This document shows positions 44,011 through 55,771 of a DNA stretch of 64,000 nt, piece after piece; within the stretch, counting starts at the first letter, position 1; each line of letters begins with the position of its first letter. The notes beneath the pieces are model-generated. The model had not been told where the DNA came from. It made no database searches and saw nothing but the letters and a program-made list of their open reading frames with translations. Source of the DNA: Phlebotomus papatasi. Lineage: Eukaryota > Arthropoda > Insecta > Diptera > Psychodidae. Where the stretch lies: positions 21,545,078-21,609,077 of the forward strand of contig NC_077224.1 of the NCBI RefSeq assembly GCF_024763615.1, read 5' to 3'. The position numbers were made by a program, and so were the translations under genes.

Positions 44011-45268
44011 GGTAAAGCGTGTGCACGATAAGATTGTTCCAAATGATTTGATATTTTTATGACAGATGTCACTAGCTCCGCATTTTCGTTTTACGTGAAC
44101 ATTGTAACACGTGTTTTTACCATTCTTTTGGTGAAACTCTCATCAAATTCTGTTCATTTTTCACTGAGATACGAACTAATAATGAAAAAGAGAAGGAAAC
44201 TGATCGTGTACACACATCTAAAAAAATCCTGGAATCAATTACGCGGACCTTGGAACACTCACAAAACCCTTACGCCAGACCGTCCGGAGGGTGATTCTTC
44301 GATTCCTCGGCAGTAAAACCACTGCCCAGAAACCTGGATGTGGACAAAATCGGGGTATTGGAGATCGAGATTTTGAGAAAAAGTGATCATGCGCTACAAG
44401 AACAATCCTTCGACATCTGTGAGGGATATGGCTGAAAAACTTAAATGTTCTCCCAGTCTTGTGCACAAAACCAAACAAGGAATGGACTAAAGACACAAAG
44501 TCAGTCAGTTAAAACACGAGCTCGAAGGCTGCACGATTGATGATGTCTGGCTTTAGTGGGTGCATTTTGATGGATTATTTAAATAGAGACTTCAAACAAA
44601 CCAGGGCAGCAATATTACACCCCAAAGTCTCGCACAGGATGTAAGAAAAAGTACAGGTACAAAAATTATGAAGTTTCCAAAAAATATATGGTTTGGATGG
44701 CGATCTGCTCATGGGTACGTCAGAGCAAGGCGTTCTTCATGCAGGGCAACATGAACTCGTCTACATCACGGAGTGCCTTCAAAAACCCCTGTTACCTCTG
44801 TACAGATACCATGACATACCCCCGATATTCTGGCCAGATTTGGCGTGGTGCCATTACTCAAAAGCAACCAAAGAATGGTACGGGGAGAACGACGTTCGTT
44901 ATGTACCCAAGGAAATTAATCCGCCAAACACTCCAAATCTCCGTCCAGTTGAAACATATTGGGCTATTATCAAATACGATCTAACGAAGAAGGCTAAACG
45001 CGTCGAGAACATCGAGAACTTCAAGAAAAAATTGAATGAAACAACCAAGAACCGCGTTGATGATCTTGTACAGACCTTGATGGAAGGACTCAAGAAGATG
45101 ATTCGAGATTTCGCCAATCAAATATTCGAATTAAAAAAAACTGATATATCTAATAAATCTACAATGAATTAAAGTTCCAAACAATATCTTTCTTTTTTTT
45201 ATATATTATGTAGACTTCATATTTAAAGCATTATTCTTGGGTACAATCTTAACGTGCACACGATTTAA
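44011..45268 (+). mobile_element. mariner-like transposon of the DD37E type
   Basis: Left end GGGTAAAGCGTGTGCACGAT with AAGATTGTTCC; the inverted right end gives CGTGTGCACGTTAAGATTGT at 45244-45263. The outer ~9 bp of the right end have decayed. Length about 1.26 kb is typical for ITm elements. The transposase remnant is described separately. Confidence 0.85.
44182..45172 (+). pseudogene. DD37E mariner-family transposase pseudogene
   Basis: Reading across frames: an N-terminal helix-turn-helix (NPSTSVRDMAEKLKCSPSLV near 44400), TIDDVW at ~44530 (first catalytic Asp), KFPKNIWFGW, YITECLQKPLLPLYRYHDIP, FWPDLAWCHYS (second Asp) and NPPNTPNLRPVETYWAIIK (Glu). Exactly 37 residues lie between the second Asp and the Glu, the DD37E spacing of the ITm family described in mosquitoes. 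The last 159 codons (44693-45172) are open, while upstream there are several stops and frameshifts. It once cut and pasted this element but is not functional now. Confidence 0.88.
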
Positions 45269-45269
45269 A

Positions 45270-48200
45270 TGTCCTAATTCAAAACCATTTTCAGACGCTT
45301 TAGCTTCGACAGAAGATTCAACACATTAAGTTCATTTTTTTTTAAAGAAAATTACATAAATTTGCTCCTAAACTCTTCTAGAATATTACTGTTTAGTGAA
45401 AATTCTCTAAATACACTTAATTTTACATAATTTTGCCAGAAATATGACACAAATGTAAAAAAAAACGAATAAAGAACAATCACCCTAATGTGCTTTTCAT
45501 TGGAAAACATGGTCGATCGATGAAAAATTCAATGGTGAAAAGGTACACTTTTAATTTTTCTGAGAAATTTATAAATTAAAACTTATGAATATGAATGGAT
45601 TTTCGTTTTATTTGGAGCAAAATTAACGAAAAAAATATGTTTCCATTTAGAGTAGCGAAAAGTTTCCATTTGGAACAGGTTTTGAATTACCTTAATTTAA
45701 TTTAATTTAAATATTTAACAAAGGGAAAATAATTTTTGATATCTTGAGATATTAGTAACATAAAATTCAATAGTTATATTGATTGACCTCGATTAGCAAT
45801 GCAATAGCAATCTCAGTATGAAAAATAAGTATTTTTAACAAATTCTTAATCTCCTTTCCATTTACAGTGTGGAGTGTTATAATGAAGTAAAAGTGATTTT
45901 AAAAATTTATTTAATGTGTAACGTTTAAATTGCTCTCTCTCTCTCACGTCTTTAAGGAGTTAGGTCTCACAATTTCAATCATCATAAAGATCATAAGCAT
46001 AGTGTAAATATCGTTCGATAAAATAGGCCCCGCCCCCTACAAGAGTCCTTGTGGTAAATTAACTCAAATATTAAAAAACCTAAGGAAAGAATTTTAATTT
46101 GTTTATCTAGTAAATTCTGGAGAAGAATTCAATGTGGATGAAGAATTTATGTGATTGATTTCTGAGTGCTTCATGTAATTCTCTGCGTTGGCCATTAGGT
46201 GATTACTGACCTACAATGTTGTCCTGTTCCCAAATTTACCCTAAACATTTGAAATATTGCTGGAATGTTATAAAATTTGCCATCAGGAAAATTGGTCAAA
46301 GTAGATTGCTGGAATTGTTGAACAAGCCAAAATTATATAGTTGGAGGCACTTGACAAAAGCAAGTTCCGTTTATACCACGCCCCTTGTTATGTATGTTAT
46401 TTCCACCGCAAGTCCAAATGGTATATATACAAATTCAACATTAGTTGGGAGAAATTCTAAACAATTGTAAATCATTTGGTGAGTATTTTTAAAAATAATT
46501 TAATATGAAAATGTTTTTTTTTGTTCCTTGAGCATGAGTCAAAGAGCATTAGCTGTAAGACGTAAAAGTTCCGGGTATGAATCCCCTTTAATTCATCAGA
46601 AATTCTTATTTTAAACCACAGCACACAATAGCATGTATCTCCTCCAAGTACCTTGTAAGACAATAAAAAGATGCATCAGAAAATAATGTTGTGAAAAATC
46701 CTCTTTGCCTAAGAAAGCGAAAAAAAGTCTATATCGTCCTGTTAAAATTCAAAACAGGAAACGAGTTTTCACCTATGTTTTTTGTGCTTTTTTGTTCTTG
46801 TTCTAGCTCTGTTCATAAAATTTTCTGCCGCCATTAAGTTGAATGAATAAAATGTAGGAAATTTCAGTCTTGAAGAAGAAAGAGCACTTTTAGAGAGCAT
46901 CTTTTTTCATGCAAAACACTCTCAGGAATAAAATCAATGAATGCGCCTCTTAATATTTAATAGTCCCCTCTTTTAGATGTGTTCGACCCTCCCATTAAAA
47001 TGTTAGATAAATTCAATACGATAAAAATTTTATTAGAAGCCCCTGAGAACATAAGAGTTCCTTTTTTTATTTTATAATTTTCAATAACAATATTCTTCTT
47101 TTTTAGACACCATCATTTGCTTCAATCAAGGAACTTTTGCTCTCTTCGCAATGCCAAATAAAATTTTTACGACAAATCATCGAGGAAATTTTCAGTACAC
47201 GTCCCCCCATTCTCAAACATCTTTGTCCCTTTAATCCTCAAATTATCTCTAATTGCAATTGCATCCAGAACGTAAAAGACACACAATAAAACATAATTTT
47301 CAGGATATAAAACACCAGAGTGGTGAAGTTTAAAGATTCTCTAACACATCTCCGAGTGAAATAATAAAAAAAAGAAGAGAGCCACAGTCTTGAGTGGGTG
47401 GCAAGTCAGCTATATCCCTGATGAAAAGAAAACACACGGGGGAAATTGTATTAAGACACTCAATGTAACAATTCAAACAATTTCCTATTATTAACTTTCT
47501 AGATTGGTTTCTTTTATTCTTTCTTTCTCACTCTTCTATTCTTCGATTTGCATTTAAATTTAGATTGGAGTCAATTTGCGTGAGAAACATTTTGACTTTC
47601 TCTTTTTTTCCCGTTTAATTAGAAAGTATAAACAAAAAAAAAACCTCTGAGGATTTTTAAAATGCAAAAAAAAATAAATTGTTGTAAGTGTATCTGTATT
47701 TTGTTAAATAGAGTTAAATATGATAATTTACAGAAAATCCAAAGAGACCAAGCTAGCGAAAGCCGTATCATTTGAATTGTTTGAATTACTATTTGAATTA
47801 ATTTGAAAAAAAATATTTAAATCAGTAATTCTTCTATTTGCTGTGTTAATACAATAATTACATAATTAAAGCAGCAAAATCCTAACAAACAACATTAGAA
47901 ACTTTCCTATGCAAGTAGATTTTTATAACTCTATACCAAGTACTTATACTTTTAATTTGAAATTTTAATTCTGAATAAGTTTTTCGTAAAAGGGTCCTAA
48001 CCGACTAAGACCGATTTTCTAATTCTTTTCGGGAATCTGAGACCTTTCAAATGAATCCAAATTTATCTCAATTAGTTTATAAATATGCTCTTTGGAATTG
48101 TTTTTATCGATCGATTTTGAAAAATCAGTCGGTCTAGAGAAACATAGAGACCAATTTAAGCCTATTGGTGCTATGTAGCATTAAACTAAAATACATCAAG

Positions 48201-48290
48201 GACAAAAAAGATTGTTCAGCCACGAATATTTGCATGCAAAGTGCTCACCCATTACCCTTAATTTTTATCAACTGTTGTATTTCATACCGC
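45270..48290. other. Intergenic DNA; nothing recognisable
   Basis: Contains a CT run near 45935-45947 and one weak tRNA-like string on the plus strand near 46535-46600 (TTAGCTGTAAGACG then GGGTATGAATCCC), possibly a SINE relic. Frames at 46216 and 46472 are unsupported. Confidence 0.4.
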
Positions 48291-48294
48291 TTGA

Positions 48295-48725
48295 TATCCT
48301 GAAAACCAGAATCTCGAAAAGTCAAAATCTCCAAAAACCAAAATCGCGAAGAGACAAAAGCTCGAATGGATCAAAAACTGAATGCCAAAAACCCGAAATA
48401 GTCGAAATATCGATACGATCGAAATCCCGATTGGATTTAAACTGCGAATAGCTGTAATCCCCGAAAATCCAAAATCCTGAAAAGCCAAAGTTACGGAAAA
48501 CCAAAATCCCAAAAAGGCAAAATCTCGAATCGTGGGAGTAGTTTGAACACTTTTAAAAATTTAGAATTTTTGCTGTTCCGGGATTTTTGTTGTTCGAGTT
48601 TTTGACAATTCGGGATTTTGGTTCTTTCGGAATTTTGGCTTTCAGGATCTTGACGATCCATTCAGGATTTTGACTTTCAGAATTTTGGTCTTTTCGGAAT
48701 TTAGACTTTTGAGATTTTTACCGAA
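48295..48725. repeat. Inverted ~15-bp minisatellite array
   Basis: The first half (48295-48535) holds about 15 imperfect units like AAAACCAAAATCCCG. The second half (48570-48725) holds the same unit as its complement, CGGGATTTTGGTTTT, so the array changes direction near 48550. The unit is the same as at 13255-13340. Reading frames on both strands here are products of the repeat. Confidence 0.85.
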
Positions 48726-48889
48726 ACCCGTTTTACTATTGGATGATTGCATAAGTTCGTGGGACTTTCTCACACAGATCGTTAAGAGATATCCCGTGGC
48801 TTACCTCCACTATTCATGTTTACTTTTTTGCTTACACTGGAAAGATTATAGTATCTTACATCCCTCTAATGCCTAGTATTCTTAAAATA

Positions 48890-49880
48890 AGTCGATATGT
48901 CCTATGGAGGACATTTCCAAAATGTGGAGCAAAAAGGTACATTCGCAGCATTTAATGTTAGGCGAACTTTGGAAAGGTTTAAGTGATGAATTTTCACGGA
49001 ACAGCATTTTGGGCATTTACTTAGATCAAGTTCTTGCTCTTAGAATGATTAAAAGGTATCTTGGAAAATTTCGAAATAGGAATTTATCCTTTGAAATATA
49101 AACTCAAGTTTAAACGGCCTCTTACATTGATGGCAATATTGTGAGTATCCTAGTGGAAGAAAATTTGTCGATAACATTTGAACAGATTGTTAGGATGTTG
49201 GAAAATAATAATTCGATCGTATTTCTCTATTCAGAAAAGCTTTGATACGGTTAAAAGCTCAATACATGAGTGTCAAATTTTTTGACTGAAAGGAATAAGG
49301 AGAACCGTATAATTGTAGGGAATGTAGCCATTTTTCTCCTGATATGCTGCGATGTAGAAACTTTTCTGGATCGATTGGTGACAGGTGATCAGAAATGGAT
49401 CTAATACAACAACATCGAGCGGAAAAAATCCTGGGAAAAACAACCAAGATTGCTGTAAAAGCTTATTATAATTATTAAAAGAGTTGCTGTAAATTTGATG
49501 AGTTTTTAGGAAAATTAATCACTTTGAGCTACTTTAACGCGTTAAACAATCATAAAAAATAAGCACCGTGACTAATTCATTAGATTTAATGCACCTATTC
49601 AATAAAAACTTCCGATTTCGGCCAAAAGAAAGGGCATAATTTTCCAAAATGACAACACTAAATCATGTATCGAATAGCAGACGCTGCCAAAATTACAGGA
49701 GTTGCAATAGGAAATTCTCCGGAACCAGGAATATTCTGCAGATATTGACCCTTCAGATTATCATTTGTTTCAATCTCTACAGAATAGTTTGGTGCCCAAA
49801 AATATGCACTCATTGGAAGCTGTCTAAAACGACTTGTGAACTTTCTTCAAGAATATAACAGGTTTTTTTTTTTTTTAAAT
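48890..49880 (+). pseudogene. Old mariner transposase pseudogene
   Basis: Across many frameshifts I read IDGNIVSILVEENLSITFEQ (N-terminal region), FLDRLVTGDQKWI with YNNIERKKSWEK (first catalytic Asp), QDNTKSC (second, DNARPH position) and YSADIDPSDYHLFQSLQNSL (third Asp). Spacing and order are those of a mariner DD34D transposase. The segment carrying the WWD-type signature is lost between about 49460 and 49640. It is more decayed than the copy at 8.1 kb. TIRs were not found. Confidence 0.8.
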
Positions 49881-50345
49881 GGGATAGATATGGTTATATA
49901 TCTTTAGAGGACAAGTGTTAAGATCAAGATCAATGGAGACTATATGTATTCTTGATTATATAAAATTATATTTCTAAAAGAAAATATCAGTTGAAATTTA
50001 TCTTACGCAGTCCTACGAACTTGTGCAATCATCCAATGCATAAACAATATATACTAAAGATGTGGTCTATTTTCTACCAAGTCGTTAACTAATGGGGCAA
50101 TTCCATTGAGAAAAATTCCATATTTTTATAATCCTCTATTCGTACAAAAGCTCGCAATAAAGCCTAGTTTTGAATCTGAATATCTCCTTGGCGTTTGGTG
50201 GTTTTGATTTAGCTTCTTGGTACAAATGAACGGAGGAAACAACCGAAACCTTGATGAAATCACTGCTAAAGGATATATTTTTTCGTTTCGTATACAAATT
50301 GAAGCAGGCAAAGAGATAAGGAGGGAAAATTATAACTAACCATTA

Positions 50346-50762
50346 GAGTAAGTGTGCCTAATTTCGGCATAGTTGCATGGAAGCGCTAAAGTCTCAAGTT
50401 TTAAATGTAATATTTTTAATACAAATTGATTTTTTGCTACTTCTTTATAAGGAATGTTACTTGGAACCTTGTAGAGAGTTTATCGTCTTTATTTTCTCTA
50501 AAAACATTCTTAATATATTTTAAAATTAATAAAAATGTAGACATAGCATTGGTTGGCTATTACGGCCACCTTCATTCTCATAGTTCCTTGTCCTACCGGA
50601 ATTCTCCAATGTCTTTTTCAGATCATCTTGTTCTTGGAAGCGACATTTTTTGTTATTTTTTACATTGTATAAGAGTATGCAAAAACTAAAAATTCATGGA
50701 AATTCGAGGAACAAAAACTGTGGTCGAAATTGCAAGCTGGCCGGAATTTGGAACACTTACCC
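50346..50762 (-). mobile_element. Short pogo-like MITE with HTH remnant, copy D
   Basis: Left GAGTAAGTGTGCCTAATTTC and right inverted GGGTAAGTGTTCCAAATTCC. The left TA is present, the right is mutated to AA. Minus strand keeps DDLKKTLEN then a frameshift. Confidence 0.78.
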
Positions 50763-50763
50763 A

Positions 50764-52777
50764 ACCACTTTAAAACAGCAACGATAGGTTTTTTCGACGC
50801 AATTTTGACACTCTGCTTGTTTTTATCATAAACTGAAGACATACCGTATCCTAAACACAGATTTTCTCACTGAAAGCACTATTTTCACCTCCAAGGAACC
50901 CAAAATTACTTGATTTTCATCTAAAAACACCTTCACTGTGAAATGAAAACAAGTTTTCTTTTATGGAAATTCGCATAGGTGACAACTCACTGGCATGCAA
51001 GTGTCAGAAGAAAACTCGAGGTATGGCACTGTTCCCGATAGGAAGGCATAGTCTGAAAAACTGTTCCCAATTTTATTTTTAAGCTTTTATGCAAAAAAGT
51101 TCAACCAAATTGAACTCTTTCTCGTAAAAGTACCCTTTTTTCACACGGAGCTTATTTGTAACAAATTTATTGAGAATTTTCTCAATGGAAATGGCCCATA
51201 ATGCGGATTCAGACCGAATTAAAAAAAAGTTTTTGAGTTAAAAAGACTTCAAATGCAGTTGGCATTTTCAAAGGGACGTGACCTAAAATTTCTTTAAAGT
51301 GCAATTATTTCAAAACATACAAAAATATATTTTTGCAAAATAAGGGGTAAAAAGTAAGTTTACTGATGTGTCAAAATATACCAAGTTTTGAGCAAACGAT
51401 GATATTTAAAACAAAAATAACAATTATAAAAATACTGTTTTTTCTTGTATTGTAAAATTCTTGTATAGAATCAACAATAGGGAAATTCGGAAATCGTCGG
51501 GAAGAAACAATCATTTAGGGAAACACATCAACTATCTCCAAAGCTTTCGGCTCGGTCTCCAAGCCTTCATCAGTGCTCAAATCTTCCACTTCGAATCGAC
51601 TTTGTACTTATTTCTATTTCAAATTTGTCTAAAGCAATTATTTCAGCTACGGGATGACAAACTTTTCCTATACTAAGTACGCATGTTCTTGTTTAATCCT
51701 GTTGTCCTAAGTTAGTTGGCCAATATAAATCATTATTAAATTGCAACATCATATCTGAAAACTCACCAATATTTTGGAAAACCCCACTTTTGATTACATG
51801 CAACTCAAATTTTCGCTTATTCCCTGGAATTTGCGCTAGTTATTAGTTCGCTTTTTCATTAATTGGAAAAACAATCTACATACAATTTAAACAAATGCCC
51901 TAAGGAAATTAAATCTCGTCCAAAAGGCATTGCAGGATCTTCTACATTCAACACAAAGCGCAGTGGCGTTAAAAGCTTGAAACGTTTGCAATGTATAAAA
52001 TTACCATTAATTAAATTTTTCGGACCAAAAAAAAAACTCATAATAAAATTCCACTTCTTAATCACTGAAATGAAAGAGAATACTTTTGAGTCTTGAACCT
52101 TCTGCAGTATTCTTCAACAGTACTTCTGTATTATTTCTGGAGAGAGATCAGTATAAATGAGAAGAGTGAAAAGTGCATTAGATTAAATTTTAATTACTCT
52201 GCATTCTCCGAAATCCTCTACACAACTATACCTCCACCTGCTCAGAACACTTTTGCAAGGGTCCAGAATGGGCAGAGGTTTGGTCCAACCTCTGTAAATG
52301 AGAGATTTTTGGCAAAAAGACCAGAAAGGTTGGATGAATTTTCAAGTAGAGTGGAAAATCACACTGAAGAGTTCTTTCCCATCTCTTGGGGCTCCTCTTG
52401 GTGAGCTCTTTTTAAAGGGGCGGAAAGCAAAAAAAAACCCCTCCAATGTGCAGTTATTTTGAGGTCAAATTCCCAGTCAGTATCTAATTCTGAATTCTCC
52501 ACAAAACACACTAAATAGGACAACTTTACTTGGGAAACTGAAACTAACCCATTACTCTCCGCACTACACCCTTCACAAAAACTCCACAGATAGTCAATGA
52601 ACATTCCCCATAGAAGCCAGTAGCTCTTTGGAAAATCACACAATCACAATCCATAAATTCATTCCACATTCTTCGAACGACCGGGAGTTCTCTTATATGG
52701 AGCGAATATAGGAAAGAACGGGGATATTTGGACAAATTCTAAATATTTCAAAAAAATATATATTTTTATTTAACACA
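50764..52777. other. Intergenic DNA; one hammerhead-like motif
   Basis: No gene supported. Contains the RNA-like motif at 51533-51590. Confidence 0.45.
51533..51590 (-). ncRNA. Hammerhead-like RNA motif
   Basis: On the minus strand: CACTGATGAAGGCTTGGAGA then CCGAGCCGAAAGCTTTGG. The box CUGAUGA, a stem GGCT/AGCC and GAAA match the motif in the palindrome at 13062-13115. Two stem positions differ on both sides in a compensatory way (GGCT/AGCC against GGTC/GACC). As there, one extra A follows the box and no cleavage site is evident. Confidence 0.4.
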
Positions 52778-52779
52778 AC

Positions 52780-53457
52780 ACTAAACCTACCAAAACCGGT
52801 CAAATTGTCCGGTTTAAAAACTCTTTAAAATTAAGACATATTTAAACGGTACAATGTCGCTATCAAACTTTTTGAATTTCTTAAAATATGCTTGGGGTAA
52901 GTGTGCCAAATTCCGGACAGCTTGCAATTCCGGCCACTTTTTTTGTTCCTCGAATTTTCATGAATTTTTAGTTTTTACATACTCCAGATATTATACAATG
53001 CAAAAAATAACAAAAAATGTAGTTTCGACAAACGAGATGACGTGAAAAAGACATTGGAAGAATTCCCGAAGGGCAAGGAACTATGAGAATGAAGGTGGCC
53101 GAAATAGGGCACCAAAGCTATGTCTACATTTTTATTCATTTTAAGATGTATTAAGAATGATTTTAAAGTAAATAAAGACGATAAACTGTGTACAAGGTTC
53201 TAAGTAACACACCTTAAGTAGAAGGAATGAAAAAATCAATTTCTATTAAAGATATAACATTTCAAACCTGAGACTTTGGCGCTTGCATGAACTATGCCGA
53301 AATTTGGCACACTTACCCTATATTTTTCAATGTTTAAATTTTAATTTTTTCCTCTTTTCCAAGAAAAAATTTTTGAGTATTCTACCCTACTGCGGTCTGT
53401 CATTTGACCTAGCGCTCTAGGAAAAACTACCAAAAACGATCGATAGATTTAGTATTA
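52780..53457. mobile_element. 'AACACTAAACCTACC' element containing a pogo-like MITE
   Basis: Left end AACACTAAACCTACCAAAAC; right end, inverted, AATACTAAATCTATCGATCG. Between them sits the MITE at 52895-53318. The right part (53320-53457) equals 11857-11973 inverted. Confidence 0.65.
52895..53318 (+). mobile_element. Short pogo-like MITE with HTH remnant, copy E
   Basis: GGGTAAGTGTGCCAAATTCC and inverted GGGTAAGTGTGCCAAATTTC. It encodes DDVKKTLEEFPKGKEL then a stop near 53035. Confidence 0.82.
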
Positions 53458-53548
53458 AAAAATAACCTTAAGGTATTCTGAGTTGAGCATACAAGCATAC
53501 AAGAATTAAAATTTTTATCAAGATACTTTGATTTCCGAATAGAGGGTA

Positions 53549-54616
53549 GGGTAAGGGCTCATAATTTTGACCAGTTTCTTATTTTGGACACTTTGAGGAT
53601 AAAATTGGACACTAAAACTAATTTGATTAAAATTATGTATTTTTATCCCAATATTTGATAAATAATGAATTCTATCTAAATATTTGTTCTTTTTGGAAGA
53701 TTTTAACACTAAATATGTTAAATTTTGAATAAGATTTGAGTTGAAAATGCTTTGTTAAAAATTCAATGTGAGCAATTGCTTACGAGAAATATGACAGAAC
53801 TTTGTGTTTACTTCAATCACATTTAGCTGTGGTGAAGTACTAACAATGTTTCTTCGCTTTTTTGAGTGATATTATTGAATATTCATTGAATATTGTGTTG
53901 ATTCACGTTAATGGTGATATGTACATTTGACCTGAAGTGAGATTTGCCTTGTCAATTAGATTTATCGTGTGAAAAATGGGAAATTTTTTTAAGACATTTA
54001 CCAGTGAGGTGATACTCCTTATTTTGGACAGGTGTTTTTCTCACGAAATTTCGTAAAATTTTAACTTTTTTTGATGACTAGGTTGGACAAATGACTGGGG
54101 AAACAAAGGAGCATCATCTCCACGAAAGAGATGTAGCGAGAAATGCCTTAAAAGGCTCCCGGAAAGGCCAGGGTATGAGCGAATCCGCACGTATTTAGAG
54201 TACCGAAGTCAACTCACTTTAATGAATGATATGGAAAGTTTCCAGGCTTCTTGTGACATTCCACGTTTCCCTTACATGAACAGGAATAGGATTTGGTAAG
54301 ATTGGTTCATGAAATAAAGAACAATGGGCATCCTGTTGAGGCGGAGTAGCTGTCCAAATTTACAGCCAAGTTGTCCAAATTAATAACCAAGTTGTCCAAA
54401 ATTCGAGTGAAATTCACCACTATATATCAATTCATTTTTAAACATATGAAGACTAATTTTAGTAAAAACAAAGACAATAAACCCTTGCCAAGTTTCTAAG
54501 CTACCCTTCTGAAAAGAGAGTAACAAAAAAAGTCAATTAGTATTAAAAATATCGCAATTCAAACTTGGAACATTGATGCTTATAAGCAGGCTGTACAAAA
54601 TTATGAGCCCTTACCC
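53549..54616 (+). mobile_element. Divergent long pogo-like MITE, copy F
   Basis: Perfect 21-bp TIRs beginning GGGTAAGGGCTCATAATTTT, with TA at 53547-53548 and 54617-54618. Internal order follows copies A and B. Near 54098 it encodes GETKEHHLHERDVARNALKG, then SRKGQGMSESAR, recognisable as the same helix-turn-helix start (ENDDVEKALEEFRKGKLLRESAR) in diverged form. It is 1068 bp, nearly the same length as A and B despite low similarity. Confidence 0.85.
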
Positions 54617-54618
54617 TA

Positions 54619-54980
54619 TATGCAATATTTCGGACACCTTGAAATATCAGACAATGCAAATAAATTGATTCTAATTATAAAATTTTCTTCAAAAAGAGTG
54701 AATAGTGTTTTTCTTTTGAATATTCATTGTGTTTGGAATATTATTAACAAAAAATCATTTCAATTTCGAATATAATTTGACATAAATTTATTTTATTAAA
54801 ATTTCAGTGCAAAGATGGGTTTATAACAACAGATATTTAGAAGTAATTACTTCTAAATATTTACCAAATGTTATCTTAAATTGTTTTTATAGTGATTGGT
54901 TCTTTAGATCTAGAGTGAAACTTCCTAAGAGAATAATTGTTTTTTCGTGTAAAAAATATTAGTTTTTTTAATTCTAGTAC
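54619..54980 (+). mobile_element. Truncated relative of the long pogo-like MITEs, copy G
   Basis: TTTCGGACACCTTGAAATAT, then GCAAATAAATTGATTCTAATTA parallels the first third of copies A and B; AGTGAAACTTCC and TTTTTCGTGTAAAAAAT follow. No right end found. Confidence 0.55.
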
Positions 54981-55184
54981 AGTTTTAGAATTTAAAAAAA
55001 AAGCTTACGAAAAGCAGTTGTACAAAGTCACCCCCGGAGTGCAAAGTCACCCGCAGCTCAGCTTTAACTGGGTTAACAGTTTTCTCGGCTGTTAACCAGT
55101 GAGGTTTACAACTTCGTCCAGTTGCTTTTCTTTTCAAAATTGCACAGACTTAGATTTTTTAACTTCTAGGATGTACTATGCTCA

Positions 55185-55771
55185 AAGGAACATAAAAGCT
55201 TAAGATCTACGAACGACAGTACTGTAGAAAGTTTTGAAAGTTCTGTAGAATGTTCCAGAAGGACATAAAGTTAATGTACGATATTTCACACAATATGGAC
55301 GATATTACATTAAAAAAAACTGAGTAAATTCAATTAGGGTGAAAGGAACACCTATTGCCACTTTAAGAACTCGTGTAGAAAGATTTGAAAAAGTTCCAGA
55401 AGGACATAAAATTAATGTACGATATTTCACACCAGGTGGACGATATTACATTTTCAAAGAAAAACTGAGTAAATTCAATTAGGGTGAAAGGAACACCTAT
55501 TGCCACTTTAAGAACTCGTGTAGAAAGATTTGAAAAAGTTCCAGAAGTGCATCAAATTAATGTACGATATTTCACACAAGGTGGACGATATTACATTTTC
55601 AATGAGAAACTGAGTAAATTCAATTAGGGTGAAAGGAACACCTATTGCCACTTTAAGAACTCGTGTAGAAAGATTTGAAAAAGTTCCAGAAGGACATAAA
55701 ATTAATGTACGATATTTCACACAAGGTGGACGATATTACGTTTTCAAAGAAAAGCTGAGTAAAGTCAATTA
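55185..55771 (+). repeat. 145-bp tandem repeat, 3.9 units
   Basis: Units start at 55336, 55481 and 55626 (AGGGTGAAAGGAACACCTAT), preceded by a diverged partial unit. Units are over 95% alike by eye. Each unit carries one open frame of about 45 codons (GTPIATLRTRVERFEKVPEG ... VRYFTQGGRYYVFKEKLSK) ending in TAG at the junction, so units are separate frames and not one long protein. No known domain. Confidence 0.9.

Noticed and set aside
44688..44984. 98-codon ORF as a separate gene
   Set aside because: It is the DD37E transposase read in the wrong frame over part of its length.
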